Part shown: positions 40,023 to 48,651 of the stretch, one piece after another
How the letters are laid out: the number at the start of each line of letters is the position of its first letter
Position numbering within the stretch: the first letter of the stretch is position 1
From: CAWCLK01 sp963796225
GTDB lineage: Bacteria > Actinomycetota > Nitriliruptoria > Nitriliruptorales > Nitriliruptoraceae
Direction: 5' to 3'
DNA length: 64,000 bases
Assembly: GCA_963796225.1 (NCBI GenBank)
Contig: CAWCLK010000010.1
Location: 1 to 64,000, forward strand
The notes under the pieces: generated by a model
The model's database searches: none
What the model saw: the letters and a program-made list of their open reading frames with translations, nothing else
What the model was told of the DNA's origin: nothing
Made by a program: the position numbers and the translations under genes

Positions 40023-40193
40023 ATGGTTGCCACAGCTGCTGATCGGCCAGCGACCGATGGGGCTCTGCTCGAGAACGGGGTCCTGGACATCGACGGTGAC
40101 GACCCCTGGTGATCGTGGAATCAGATCGGTGTGGCACTCGGGGTGACTCGCCAGGCGGCCCGGCAGCGCTTCTCGGACAAGGTGCGGACCTGA
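40023..40193 (+). pseudogene. Small helix-turn-helix gene interrupted by an in-frame TGA
   Basis: From the ATG at 40023 the frame runs 29 codons to a TGA at 40110-40112. It then continues in the same frame with SWNQIGVALGVTRQAARQRFSDKVRT to a stop at 40191-40193. The second half is a typical HTH recognition unit found at the end of small actinobacterial DNA-binding proteins. The single TGA in TGGTGATCGTGG splits it. I infer a nonsense-mutated remnant at the island edge. Confidence 0.5.
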
Positions 40194-40230
40194 CCCCGAC
40201 GGGCGCGGATCGTTTCGCGCAGCGCGTTCT

Positions 40231-40248
40231 CTGACACCATTCTGACAC
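40231..40248 (+). repeat. 18-base direct repeat, right copy
   Basis: Identical to 37223-37240. It lies four bases before the second copy of the tRNA 3' end, while the left copy lies about 90 bases after the tRNA. This supports an inserted segment of roughly 3.1 kb. Confidence 0.65.
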
Positions 40249-40252
40249 CGGG

Positions 40253-40272
40253 GTGGAGGTTCAAGTCCTCTC
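40253..40272 (+). repeat. Direct repeat, right copy (candidate att site)
   Basis: Twenty bases identical to positions 37110-37129 inside tRNA-Leu. The flanking bases differ and no tRNA can be folded here, so this is a partial tRNA copy left at the far end of an integrated element. Confidence 0.7.
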
Positions 40273-40304
40273 GCACGCACCCTTCTCTGGGCTCCGGCCC
40301 ACGC

Positions 40305-40329
40305 CGAGGCGGACGTGTCGTCCGCCTCG
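40305..40329. terminator. Hairpin terminator at the island boundary
   Basis: Perfect 11-base arms CGAGGCGGACG (40305-40315) and its complement (40319-40329) with loop TGT. It can act for the leftward DUF2007 gene or for rightward readthrough. Confidence 0.6.
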
Positions 40330-40391
40330 CCGCGTTGTACGGCGAACGGCGCGCACCTGCCTGGCGACGGGCCGGGGCGCCCCGCGGCGCG

Positions 40392-40703
40392 TCACAGCAT
40401 GGCGCCGTAGACGAACGCGACGACGACGGTGAGCAGGATGAGCACGGCGGACACGCGCACCACCATGCGGCGCCAGCCGGACAGGCGCGTGGGGCTGGTG
40501 GCCGCGTCGTGGAGCAACGCCTCGGCCTCCTCGGCGCGGTCGTCCGGGACGGCGACGGCGAACCCGTGCGACCCGAGCGCCACGTGAGGGGCTGCGCCGC
40601 CGGCATCGTCGGCGATCGTGTCGGCGGGGATGCCGCGGGCGGTGAGCATCGACGCCGCCATGTCAGCGTGTGTCCGGGACCTGAAGGAGCCGACACGAAC
40701 CAT
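40392..40703 (-). CDS. DUF2007-like protein with C-terminal membrane anchor
   Basis: The 103-residue product has MVRVGSFRSRTHADMAASMLTARGIPADTIADD and HGFAVAVPDDRAEEAEALLHD, the pattern of the small DUF2007 (putative signal-transducing) fold. It ends with a single membrane helix VVRVSAVLILLTVVVAFVYGAML. The ATG at 40703 begins exactly at the domain; an upstream ATG at 40739 is in frame and would overlap the preceding gene. Function is unknown. Confidence 0.7.
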   Translation of the reverse strand: MVRVGSFRSRTHADMAASMLTARGIPADTIADDAGGAAPHVALGSHGFAVAVPDDRAEEAEALLHDAATSPTRLSGWRRMVVRVSAVLILLTVVVAFVYGAML

Positions 40704-40725
40704 CGTGGTTTCCAGTCTCGTGGGG

Positions 40726-41630
40726 TCAGGGAAGGTCATCGGGGTACTGGATCACGTGCAGCGCACCGCCAGGAGGGCCGGATGACGCCGAGAGCGTCGG
40801 TTCGGGCGAGCGGCCGAACCGCAGGTGGTGGCGCACGAGGTCCCCATCGGCGTCGACCGACACGGCAGACGGGTCGACGACGACGGCGCCGGCGTCGGTG
40901 GTGGCGACTTCGTAGATCCGAAGTCGTGCGCGCCGGCGCGGTCAATGGTCTGGTGCTCGGCGATGGCCAGCCCGTCGAGGTGCCCGGCCGGTGGCAGGCC
41001 GTCGGCGATGTGCGGGCGCGCGACAGGGTCGGGTGGGGGAGCAGCCGGTGGGCCGGGGATCCCGCGCGCCGGCAGGTCGATCTGCCCGAGATGCGGCACA
41101 CCGTTGGCGTCGATGCGCAGTGCGTTCCGAACCCCGCTGTCGGCCGGGGTGGCAGCGATGCGTCCCGTGACGGCTGGGTTGAACCCGAGCGAGACGACGG
41201 CGAGGTTCTCCCACCACACCAACTCGTCGCGAACACGCCCCGTCCCCGTCTGCACCTCGGTCGTGACCCAGCCGGGATCGCGTCCACCGAGGGTCGCCAC
41301 GCCGACGGACCCGTCGGCGTCACCGCGAACGAGCGCCCCGTCGTGCCACACCTCCGGCACCACCAGCGGGTAGCGGCGTCCGTCCGATCCGAGGATCGAT
41401 CCCGACCCGACGTAGGTGCCCGGGCCACACCAGGCTCGGCCACCGGGGAACACGTGGGTCGCCCACCAGCTGGCCGTGGTCGGGTCAGCGGCGTAGTCCG
41501 GATTGGCCCACCGGTACCGGGCGACCAGGCGATCCAGTCTCCCCAGTCGTGCCTGCACGTCTGCGACCGCCTCCGCCCCGGCCGCCGCATGGGCTTCGAG
41601 CTCGCCGGGCACCAGGGTGACCCGGGTCAC
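40726..41630 (-). CDS. Unknown protein downstream of a WXG100-like gene (one frameshift)
   Basis: The GTG start overlaps the stop of the WXG100-like gene by four bases. The product has an N-terminal helical part (ELEAHAAAGAEAVADVQARLGRLDRLVARYRWA), then a Trp- and Gly-rich part (ASWWATHVFPGGRAWCGPGTYVGSGSILG, LVWWENLAVVSLGF), a Pro-rich linker, and a C-terminal YEVATTDAGAVVVDPSAV segment. The frame breaks near 40908, where one lost base fits; the corrected length is 301 residues. I do not recognise the family. Coupling to a WXG100-type gene suggests a type VII secretion-related substrate or partner. Confidence 0.55.
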
Positions 41631-41930
41631 CGGACACCTCCGGGGAGGCGTGCGTCTCGTTCGCGCAGGCGTCGTCGTCGCGCCTGGTCGTCCTGAGCGG
41701 CAGCCAGCTGATCGCGAACACGGGCGGCGGCCAGGCGGAGGTCCTCGGTGAGCGCAGCTGCGGTCTGCTGTGCGTCACGGTGCGCTCGCGCGAACGCCGT
41801 CGCGGAGCGGCCCTCCCACCCGGCCTGCGCGTGCTGGGCCGTGCGGGCGAGCCGGTCCACATGCCCGTCGAGCGCGAGCACCGCGGAGTCGAGCTCGTGG
41901 GCGAGCGGGGCGGGTCGTCGCGGAGGTCAC
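41627..41930 (-). CDS. WXG100-like small helical protein (one frameshift)
   Basis: The main block LDSAVLALDGHVDRLARTAQHAQAGWEGRSATAFARAHRDAQQTAAALTEDLRLAAARVRDQLAAAQDDQ is a helical hairpin with a central W-E-G turn, the signature of WXG100/ESAT-6-type proteins. The start region lies in another frame; removing one base near 41905 joins it to a GTG at 41930 and gives about 100 residues, the family's usual size. Such proteins are exported by type VII (ESX) systems as dimers. No ESX ATPase or membrane gene is in the window. Confidence 0.55.
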
Positions 41931-42090
41931 GCGGCAGCCGGCTCCAGCGGCGCAGAGACCGCGGTGCCCTCCCGGCCGCCGTCGGATGCCCGGGCCGGTC
42001 GGCCCGCACGTGGCGGGCCCTTCATCGCCGCGTGTCGCTGCGGGGCACGGTTGACTCACCTCGTCGCCGGTTCGTCCGAGGTGTGGTCCC

Positions 42091-43006
42091 GTGTCCGCGC
42101 GCCCCGCTCGCCGTCGTCGCAGCCGCGCCGTGGCGCGAACGACGCTGGTCCTCGCCCTCGTCCTCACGGCCGGCGGCACCGTGGTGTCCGCCGCCCGCTG
42201 GGTGGCCCAGCCGACCACGGCCACGCCCGCCGCCGCGATCCGTGTGCCCGCTCCTGTCCCGTCCACGCCGCAGGCTCACCGTCCCCGTCCGGGACCGAGG
42301 CCCGTCCGCGACCGTGGCGCCGTCCGCGGACCCGGTGACGTCGCCCGTTCCCGTGCGACGTCCCTCCGCCGAGGACCCCCTGCGCGTCTGGATCGCGGGC
42401 GATTCGATGTGGGAGGTCGCCGGGCCGGTGCTGGCCGAGCAGCTGGAGGCGACCGGCGTCGTGACGGCGGACGTCGAGTTCCACTACTCGACCGGCCTGA
42501 CACGCCCCGACGTCCTGGACTGGCCGGCACGGGCCTCCGAGGTCGTGGCGCAGGACGATCCCGAGCTGGTGGTCGTGCTGATCGGGGCCAACGACTCCCA
42601 ACGGCTCGCCGACGGCGACCGCGTCCTCGACCCTGACAGCGAGGCGTTCGCCGAGGTGTACGCAGGGCGGGTGCACGACCTCATGGCCCGACTGACCGAG
42701 GACGGTGCGCGCGTGGTGTGGGTCGGGCTGCCCATCATGCGCCCCACCCGGTACGACGCGGCCATGCAGCGCCTCGCGGACATCCAGGCACACGTCGCGG
42801 CGACCATGCCGGACGTCACCTTCGTGGCCACGCGCGGGCTGTTCGCCGACGAGGACGGCACCTACGCCAGCGTGCTCCCGGGAGCCGACGGAACCCCGGT
42901 GGCCCTACGGGCGAACGACGGGATCCACCTGCTGCGGGGCGGCGCGGAGCGGCTGGTCGCCCGGCTGCGCGACGTCATCTCGGCGGAGGGTCTGCTCCCG
43001 GCATGA
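42091..43006 (+). CDS. Membrane-anchored SGNH/GDSL-type hydrolase, DUF459-like (one frameshift)
   Basis: The product has an Arg-rich start and one membrane helix or signal anchor (TTLVLALVLTAGGTVVSAA), a Pro-rich linker, then an SGNH hydrolase core: LRVWIAGDSMWEV with the nucleophile Ser near residue 104, VVVLIGANDSQ, and late DGIHLLRGGAERL with the catalytic Asp and His. The frame changes near 42270 in the linker; the corrected length is 304 residues. Such enzymes often act on acetyl groups of surface polysaccharides. It starts with GTG and is divergent from the WXG100-like operon. Confidence 0.8.
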
Positions 43007-43134
43007 CGACGCCCGTTGGCGTCACACCGACCCGATGGCCCACGAGGAAGGGACCTTCGGCCCTGTCGCCCCGGGCCAGACTTCCTTCATCCTGCAGCCA
43101 CGGACCACCATCCGAGTCGGCATTCGAGGATGAT

Positions 43135-43594
43135 GTGCGGATGAGGCCCCTGGGCACACGGCGTCGGCACCGCACGCGCGCGGTGCCTCCACGGTGGGGC
43201 CCCCGGGGGCAGCGTCCCCGGGTGCTGGTCGAGCATCCCGACCCGCGCGTCCGGCAGGTGCTGGAACACTCCCTCGCCGACCACGGCTACGACGTGACGT
43301 CGTGCGGCGGCCCGGACGCGGCGGGCCTGGACCTCGCGTGCCCGGCACTGCACGACGCGCCCTGCCCCGCCGTGCGGGGCGCCGACGCGGTGGTCTGCGG
43401 ACTCGCACCGGGCCCGTCGAGCGACAGGATCGTTGCGGGCGTCGCCGACACCCACCCGTCCCTGCCGGTCGTCCTCGACCGGGGGCTGTGGTCGACCGTC
43501 CGTTCGGGGCGAGCCCGGCTCGCACCGCTTCTACCGGACCACGATCGCGCCGCTCGTCCGGCGCCTCCACGACGCGATGGCGCAACGCCCGTAG
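43135..43594 (+). CDS. Receiver-like domain protein lacking phosphorylation residues (one frameshift)
   Basis: After an arginine-rich start the sequence PRVLVEHPDPRVRQVLEHSLADHGYDVTSCGG resembles the first half of a response-regulator receiver domain. However, the acidic pair is replaced by EHPD, and the expected phospho-Asp position reads ADAVVCGLAP. A frameshift near 43508 joins a C-terminal tail EPGSHRFYRTTIAPLVRRLHDAMAQRP, giving about 150 residues. I infer a pseudo-receiver protein of unknown function. The GTG at 43135 or the ATG at 43141 could be the start; GAGGA lies at 43126-43130. Confidence 0.45.
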
Positions 43595-43608
43595 GCCTGA
43601 CCTCGACG

Positions 43609-43926
43609 TCAGTCGGGTGTGCGGCCCGTGGGCGCCAGGATGCGGGTGTCGATGTCGTAGGCGAACCGGCTGAGCTCGCGTCGCATGTCCATGTAGCCCG
43701 ACGTGCCGAGGATCTTCGTCAGGGACTCGAGGTGGTCGATGTCGACCTCCACGACGATCCGCGCTCCCGAACCGACGACCGTGTAGTAGCCGCGGATGGC
43801 CCGGAACCCGGGCTGGTCCTGCCACCACGGAACACCGACAGCGCGGACCCAGTCGGCGTAGTCCGATTCCTCCACGTCACCCGCGAGTGTGTAGGTGATC
43901 AGCAGCTGCACGTGGCCGGTCTGCAT
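43609..43926 (-). CDS. Small protein of probable dimeric alpha-beta barrel fold
   Basis: The 105-residue product reads MQTGHVQLLITYTLAGDVEESDYADWVRAVGVPWWQDQPGFRAIRGYYTVVGSGARIVVEVDIDHLESL and so on. The alternation of strands and helices and the PGFRAIRGY segment resemble antibiotic-biosynthesis-monooxygenase-type folds, but no catalytic residue can be named. It is intact and converges with the receiver-like gene. It lies 18 bases after the stop of the acyltransferase gene on the same strand. Confidence 0.65.
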   Translation of the reverse strand: MQTGHVQLLITYTLAGDVEESDYADWVRAVGVPWWQDQPGFRAIRGYYTVVGSGARIVVEVDIDHLESLTKILGTSGYMDMRRELSRFAYDIDTRILAPTGRTPD

Positions 43927-43944
43927 ACGACGCTCCCATTCGGT

Positions 43945-45355
43945 TCACACCGTCATCGTCCGCCTCGTGCGCTCGTGGGGCAAGGGCGACGAACCGGCCA
44001 GCGACGCGACGGTCGCCTCGATCCCGCGGGCAACGAGGTGGGCGTCCGGCAGCGCGACCCGGTCGGCGGTCACGCCGAAGGTCACGTCGTCGCCGTAGGT
44101 GAAGATCGCGATGCCGAGGCGCACGGACTCGCCGATCGGGACGGCGGGCCAGGCCCGGAGCACGGGACGGCCCATCCACCACAGCGGGACCGGGGGGCCG
44201 GGCACGTTGGTCGTGACCGTGTTGATGTAGCGCTGGACGTGGTGGTGCAACAGCCGCGCCGCCGTGCGCAGGGTGGTCGTGACGGGAACCCACGGCAGGT
44301 GGGGCGACACGTCCACGATGGTCGCGGTCACCTCGGTCTCGCCCGAGTTCTTGAGGTCGTGCAGGCGGTCGTGGACGACCTGCAGTCGGTCGACGGGGTC
44401 CGCGATCCCCACGGGCAGGTCCGCGATCATCGCGGCGACGCGGTTGTGCAGCACGCCGTCCTCGGACAGGTGCCGGAGGCTCACGGGGACGAGGCTGCGC
44501 ACGTCGCGCCCCGTCACGGACTCGTCGTGGGCGAGGAGCAGGTCCCGGAGCCCACCGGACGCGGCGGTCAGGGCCACGTCGTTCAGGCTCACGCCGTGGC
44601 GGTGCCGGATCGTCTCGACGTCGCCCCTGGCGACCCGGGCCGGCCACCACGCACGGGCTGCGTGCAGCGGACCGTTCAGCACCGTCGCGTGCGTCGGCAG
44701 CAGGTCATGGCTGTAGGTGAGGGCCCCGGCGGTCAGGTCCAGGGCCGTACCGGCCAGCTGGCGGGGTGCCGGGCGCCAGCGTCGCACGGCGTCGACGGCG
44801 GTCCGCACCCCGGAGACGGCTCCGTCCGCGGCCAGACGCACGGCCCCCGGCGTCGGGGCGGGCGTCCACGTGACGGGCGACGGGGGCGGGGCGTCGGGGG
44901 TCACGTCCACCAGCGCCGCGACCAGTGAGGCGCCGCCCACGCCGTCGGTGAGGCTGTGGTGGACCTTCATGACCGTGGCCCACGTCCCGTCGGCGAGGCC
45001 GTCCACCACCCAGATCTCCCAGAGGGGATGGGCACGGTCGAGCTCTCGGGCGAACAGCCGGCTGGCGAGCTCGGCCAGTGCGGCCTTCGTCACCGGGCGC
45101 CGGGACGGTGGTGCGCAGGACGTGGCGGGCCACGTCGAAGTCGGTGTCGTCGACCCACACGGGCCGGGTCAGGCGCGGCCACAGGACCCGCTGGCGGTAC
45201 CGGGGGATCCGGTCGAGGCGGTTCGCGACGTCGGTCAGCACGTCGGCGTGGTCCGGGCAGGGACCTCCCATCACGGTGACCAGCCCCATGTGCATGTGGT
45301 CGATGCCGTCCTCGGCGTGGAGGAACCACGCGTCCAGCGGGGTCAGACGGTCCAT
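43945..45355 (-). CDS. Wax ester synthase/diacylglycerol acyltransferase (one frameshift)
   Basis: The N-terminus MDRLTPLDAWFLHAEDGIDHMHMGLVTVM and the active-site motif HHSLTDG near residues 131-137 identify the bifunctional WS/DGAT family, which esterifies fatty alcohols or diacylglycerol with acyl-CoA to make storage lipid. Later motifs RSLVPVSLR and NTVTTNVPGPPVPL are also typical. The frame changes near 45094, between TTVPAP and VTKAALAELASRL; the corrected length is 469 residues. A GAGGAG site precedes the ATG. Together with the acyl-CoA ligase at 61.6 kb it suggests neutral lipid storage. Confidence 0.92.
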
Positions 45356-45493
45356 GCACGACTCCTCGGTGCCCTGGTCCGATGGTGCGGGCGTGCCTGT
45401 GGGCACTGCAGAGCCGAAGGACCCGGCCGTGGGGGACCGGACGGACGGCGCACGCCCATGACCGGACCCGGCATGGCGGGAACGTCGGCGGGG

Positions 45494-45499
45494 TAGCGT
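45494..45499 (+). promoter_or_regulatory. -10-like hexamer before the ABC-F gene
   Basis: TAGCGT ends nine bases before the ATG at 45509, so the transcript would have a leader of only a few bases. No ribosome-binding site is visible. Confidence 0.35.
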
Positions 45500-45508
45500 C
45501 GCTCGGCC

Positions 45509-47164
45509 ATGATCAGCGTCTCCAACCTGTCCCACACGCACCCCGGCGCCCCGTCGGGGTTCCTCGACGTGTCCTTCGACGTGCCGGCCGGCACGACCGC
45601 GGCGCTGGTGGGGGACAACGGTGTGGGCAAGACCACGCTGCTGCGGGTGCTGGCCGGCGACCTCCAGCCCGACACCGGCGCGGCGACCGTCCGCGGCACC
45701 GTCGCCGCCATGCCGCAGGAGGTCGGGTACGGCGATGCCGGCCTCGACGTGCGGCAGCTGCTGGCGAGCTTCTCGCCGCCACCGCTCGACCGGATCGACG
45801 CGGGCATCCGGCAGGCCGCCCACGAGCTCGACGCCGGGGACGACAGCGCCGGCATCCGTCTCGGCGAGCTCTACGGGCAGTGGGGCGACCTCGGCGGGTA
45901 CGAGCTCGAGGCCCTGTGGGACGTGGCGTGCCAGCGCGTCCTCGGCATCGGCCTCGACGCGGCCGCGCTGCGGGACGCCCGGTCGCTGTCGGGGGGCGAA
46001 CGCAAGCAGCTGGTGCTGGAGGTGCTGCTGGGGTCGTCGATCGAGGTGCTGCTGCTCGACGAGCCGGACAACTACCTCGACGTCCCGGCCACCGTCGCGC
46101 TCGAGGAGCGCCTGCGCGCCTCGGGCAAGACCATCCTGCTGATCAGCCACGACCGGGACCTGCTGCGCCACGTCCCGACCCGGATCGTGACCCTGGAGCG
46201 CGGGGGCGCGTGGATCCACCACGGCAGCTACGAGACCTACGAGGACGCCTACGCGGCCCGCCAGGAGGGCCTCGGGGACGAGCTGAAGCGCTGGCAGGAC
46301 GAGGAGCAGCGGCTGCGGGACCTGGTCCGCATCCTCAAGGAACGGGCCCGGTACAGCGACACCTTCGCCCCGAAGGCCCGCGCCGCCGAGTCACGCTGGA
46401 AGCGGTTCGTGGAGGGGGGACCACCGCCGCCCCCCGTCCCGACCCAGCGGGTGCACATCCGGCTGGACGGGCGCGAGTCGGGCCGACGGATCGCGAAGCT
46501 CGACGGGCTCACCGTGCCGGGACTCGTCCGGGCCTTCGCGGCCGACCTGCGCCTCGGCGACCGCATCGGCCTCATCGGGCCCAACGGGGCGGGCAAGACC
46601 CACCTCCTGCGCGCCGTCCGCGACCAGGCTCGCCCCGACGGGGACGGTGGTCCGGTCCACCTGGGGTCCGGTGTCACCGTGGGGTTCTTCGCCCAGGTCA
46701 CCGACCATCCCGAGCTCGCGGGGCGCACGCCCCGGGACGTCGTCGAGGAACGGACCGGCAACCACCAGCGGACCATGAGCGCGCTGGCCCGCTACGGGCT
46801 GGCGGGCACCGCGACGCAGGACTACGCGACCCTGTCGGGCGGGCAGAAGGCGCGCCTGGAGATCCTCCTCCTCGAGCTCGGCGGGACCAACCTGCTGCTG
46901 CTCGACGAGCCCACGGACAACCTCGACATCGCCTCCAGCGAGGCCCTGGAGGCGGCCCTGGAGGGGTTCCGCGGCGCCATCGTGGCCGTGTCGCACGACC
47001 GCGCGTTCCTGCGCCAGCTCGACCGGTTCCTGCACCTCGACGCCGACGGCCACGTCCACGAGATCACCGACGCCGAGTCCGCCATCGCGTCGTTGCTCGG
47101 GGGGCTGGACGCGTTGACCCCGGCCAGTCGGCGTCGGCTGACCAGCCGCGACGCCGTCGTGTGA
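45509..47164 (+). CDS. ABC-F family ATPase (translation-associated or antibiotic-resistance type)
   Basis: The intact 551-residue protein has two ATP-binding modules and no membrane segments. Walker A motifs are GDNGVGKTT (near residue 37) and GPNGAGKTH (near 359), signatures LSGGERKQL and LSGGQKARL, and Walker B LLLLDEPDNYLD and LLLLDEPTDNLD. Between them is a charged, Arg-rich linker (RWQDEEQRLRDLVRILKERARYSDTFAPKARAAESRWKRF), the segment that enters the ribosomal E site in ABC-F proteins. The exact subfamily cannot be assigned. It converges with the GAF-ANTAR gene seven bases away. Confidence 0.9.
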   Translation: MISVSNLSHTHPGAPSGFLDVSFDVPAGTTAALVGDNGVGKTTLLRVLAGDLQPDTGAATVRGTVAAMPQEVGYGDAGLDVRQLLASFSPPPLDRIDAGIRQAAHELDAGDDSAGIRLGELYGQWGDLGGYELEALWDVACQRVLGIGLDAAALRDARSLSGGERKQLVLEVLLGSSIEVLLLDEPDNYLDVPATVALEERLRASGKTILLISHDRDLLRHVPTRIVTLERGGAWIHHGSYETYEDAYAARQEGLGDELKRWQDEEQRLRDLVRILKERARYSDTFAPKARAAESRWKRFVEGGPPPPPVPTQRVHIRLDGRESGRRIAKLDGLTVPGLVRAFAADLRLGDRIGLIGPNGAGKTHLLRAVRDQARPDGDGGPVHLGSGVTVGFFAQVTDHPELAGRTPRDVVEERTGNHQRTMSALARYGLAGTATQDYATLSGGQKARLEILLLELGGTNLLLLDEPTDNLDIASSEALEAALEGFRGAIVAVSHDRAFLRQLDRFLHLDADGHVHEITDAESAIASLLGGLDALTPASRRRLTSRDAVV

Positions 47165-47171
47165 CACGCGG

Positions 47172-47896
47172 TCAGTCGGCCGAGGCAGGGTCAGGGTGCC
47201 CTCGACGATCTGTGCCGCCACGTCGTGGACGCGTCGCTGGTGGTTGCGCGTGTAGCTGCGCAGCCGCTCGTAGGCCTCGTGGGGGTTGAGGCCGAGCTGT
47301 TCGACCAGCACGCCCTTGGCCTGCTCGACGACGACGCGGGTGTCCAGGGCGTGCTGCAGCTGTCGGGCCAGCTCCTTGGCGTCGTCGATGGCGCGGGCCA
47401 TGGTCACGTAGCCGGCGGCCATGTTGGACAGGGTGGCGGCGGTGTCGAGGACCTCGGGGGCCCACGGGCCGGCGTCGTCCCGGTACAGGTTCAGCGCCCC
47501 GATCGTCTCGGTCCGCACCGGCATGGGCACGCCGAGCACGGAGCCGTAGCCGAGCTCGACGGCCTGCTCGCGGTAGGCGGGCCAGCGGTCGTCGGTGGTG
47601 ATGTCGTCGACGCTGATCAGCTTCCCCGTGCGGTACGCCGTCAGGCACGGACCGTCCTGGTGGGCGATCTGGGCCTCCTCGAGCCGTGCGGCGCGCCCAT
47701 CGGTGGCCGACAGGAAGTGCAGCACGCCGGTCCCGTCGTCCAGGCAGACGCCGGCACCGTCGACGGCGAGGATCGTGGTGCACTGGTCGGACAGGTCGAA
47801 CAGCACCTGGCCGATGTCGTAGTCACCCATGGCGAGGGCGCGCGCGTAGTCCGACAGGACCTCGCGCAGCGCGTCGTCGTCCACCTGCCGGCGCAC
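47172..47896 (-). CDS. GAF-ANTAR regulatory protein (frameshift near the end)
   Basis: The N-terminal two thirds is a GAF domain (VLFDLSDQCTTILAVDGAGVCLDDGTGVLHFLSATDG, then GVPMPVRTETIGALNLY). The C-terminus is an ANTAR RNA-binding domain (LDTRVVVEQAKGVLVEQLGLNPHEAYERLRSYTRNHQRRVHDVAAQIVEGTL). Such proteins bind paired hairpins in nascent RNA and prevent termination after sensing a small ligand. The frame is lost near 47192, shortly before a stop at 47172; without correction it would run far into the antisense of the ABC-F gene. The GTG at 47896 has AAAGGGG five bases upstream; a GTG at 47914 is possible. Confidence 0.82.
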
Positions 47897-48210
47897 GGCC
47901 ACCCCTTTCGACACGCGACGCGGCCTGGGCCACGCGGATGAGGGAGCCGCGAGGCGAGGACGGCGTCATGCCAGTATTCGTACGAGACGCCGCGGCGGAC
48001 GGGCGTCTCAGCGGGAAATGTGTACCACGCCGGCGGGGGGCCGGGGTGCCGACGGGCCGTGGGTGTGGCGAGCATGCGGGGTCACGGCACCCCCGCCACC
48101 CTCCCAGCATCGACCGCGCGCGCTCGCTGTCAAGGCCGTGCGCGGGAATGCTGTCCGGACAATTCGCGTTCCCGTCGAGGACCGTCTCCCCCTCGGCTCG
48201 GAGGTCCCCC
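47897..48210. other. Divergent intergenic region between GAF-ANTAR and rhodanese genes
   Basis: The 314 bases contain no credible gene. Visible items are a perfect palindrome TGTCCGGACA (48152-48161), an AT-richer patch around 47970-47985 and 48010-48025, and GGAGG (48200-48204) before the rhodanese start. Promoters for both genes must lie here, but I cannot place them. Confidence 0.4.
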
Positions 48211-48651
48211 GTGAACGCGCGTCGCCTGGCACCCGCTGCACTCACCATCGCCGCCCTCACCCTGTCCGCCTGTTCCAGCGCCCCGGCCGCGGACCCGGCG
48301 GCCACCGCCACCGCGGCGACCGTCGACGACGTCAGCGTCGTGTCCCCGGCCGAGGGCAAGCAGGTGCTCGACGCGGCCCCCGCGGGTCTCGTCGTCCTGG
48401 ACGTGCGAACCCCGGCCGAGTTCGCCGAGGGCCACCTGCCCGACGCCGTGAACATCGACCTGCAGGGGCCCGCCTTCCGTGACCAGGTGGCGCAGCTGGA
48501 GCGCTCCGCCCCGGTGCTGCTGTACTGCCGGTCCGGCAACCGGTCGGCCACGGCACGGCAGGTCATGGTCGAGCTGGGCTTCGAACGCATCGCCGACGTG
48601 GACGGCGGCATCGTCGCGTGGCAGCAGGCCGGCCTACCCGTCGTCGGCTGA
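48211..48651 (+). CDS. Rhodanese-domain lipoprotein
   Basis: The 146-residue product begins with a lipoprotein signal (NARRLAPAALTIAALTLSAC) and a short Ala/Thr linker. A single rhodanese domain follows: GLVVLDVRTPAEFAEGHLPDAVNID and the active loop YCRSGNRSATA with the catalytic Cys. It would act at the outer face of the membrane, perhaps as a sulfur carrier or redox protein. GGAGG precedes the GTG start. Its last 18 bases overlap the convergent membrane-protein gene. Confidence 0.88.
   Translation: MNARRLAPAALTIAALTLSACSSAPAADPAATATAATVDDVSVVSPAEGKQVLDAAPAGLVVLDVRTPAEFAEGHLPDAVNIDLQGPAFRDQVAQLERSAPVLLYCRSGNRSATARQVMVELGFERIADVDGGIVAWQQAGLPVVG

Noticed and set aside
40110..40112. Selenocysteine at the in-frame TGA of the HTH fragment
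   Set aside because: A DNA-binding mini-protein has no use for selenium chemistry, and no selenocysteine-insertion hairpin is evident after the TGA.
39366..40280. N-terminal extension of VapC to 304 residues
   Set aside because: The extra part runs through vapB in another frame and through the partial tRNA copy. The internal ATG at 39746 gives a normal VapC overlapping vapB.
47172..47914. GAF-ANTAR protein of 507 residues continuing into the ABC-F antisense strand
   Set aside because: The extension is low-complexity antisense sequence. The ANTAR domain ends just before a stop reachable by a one-base correction.
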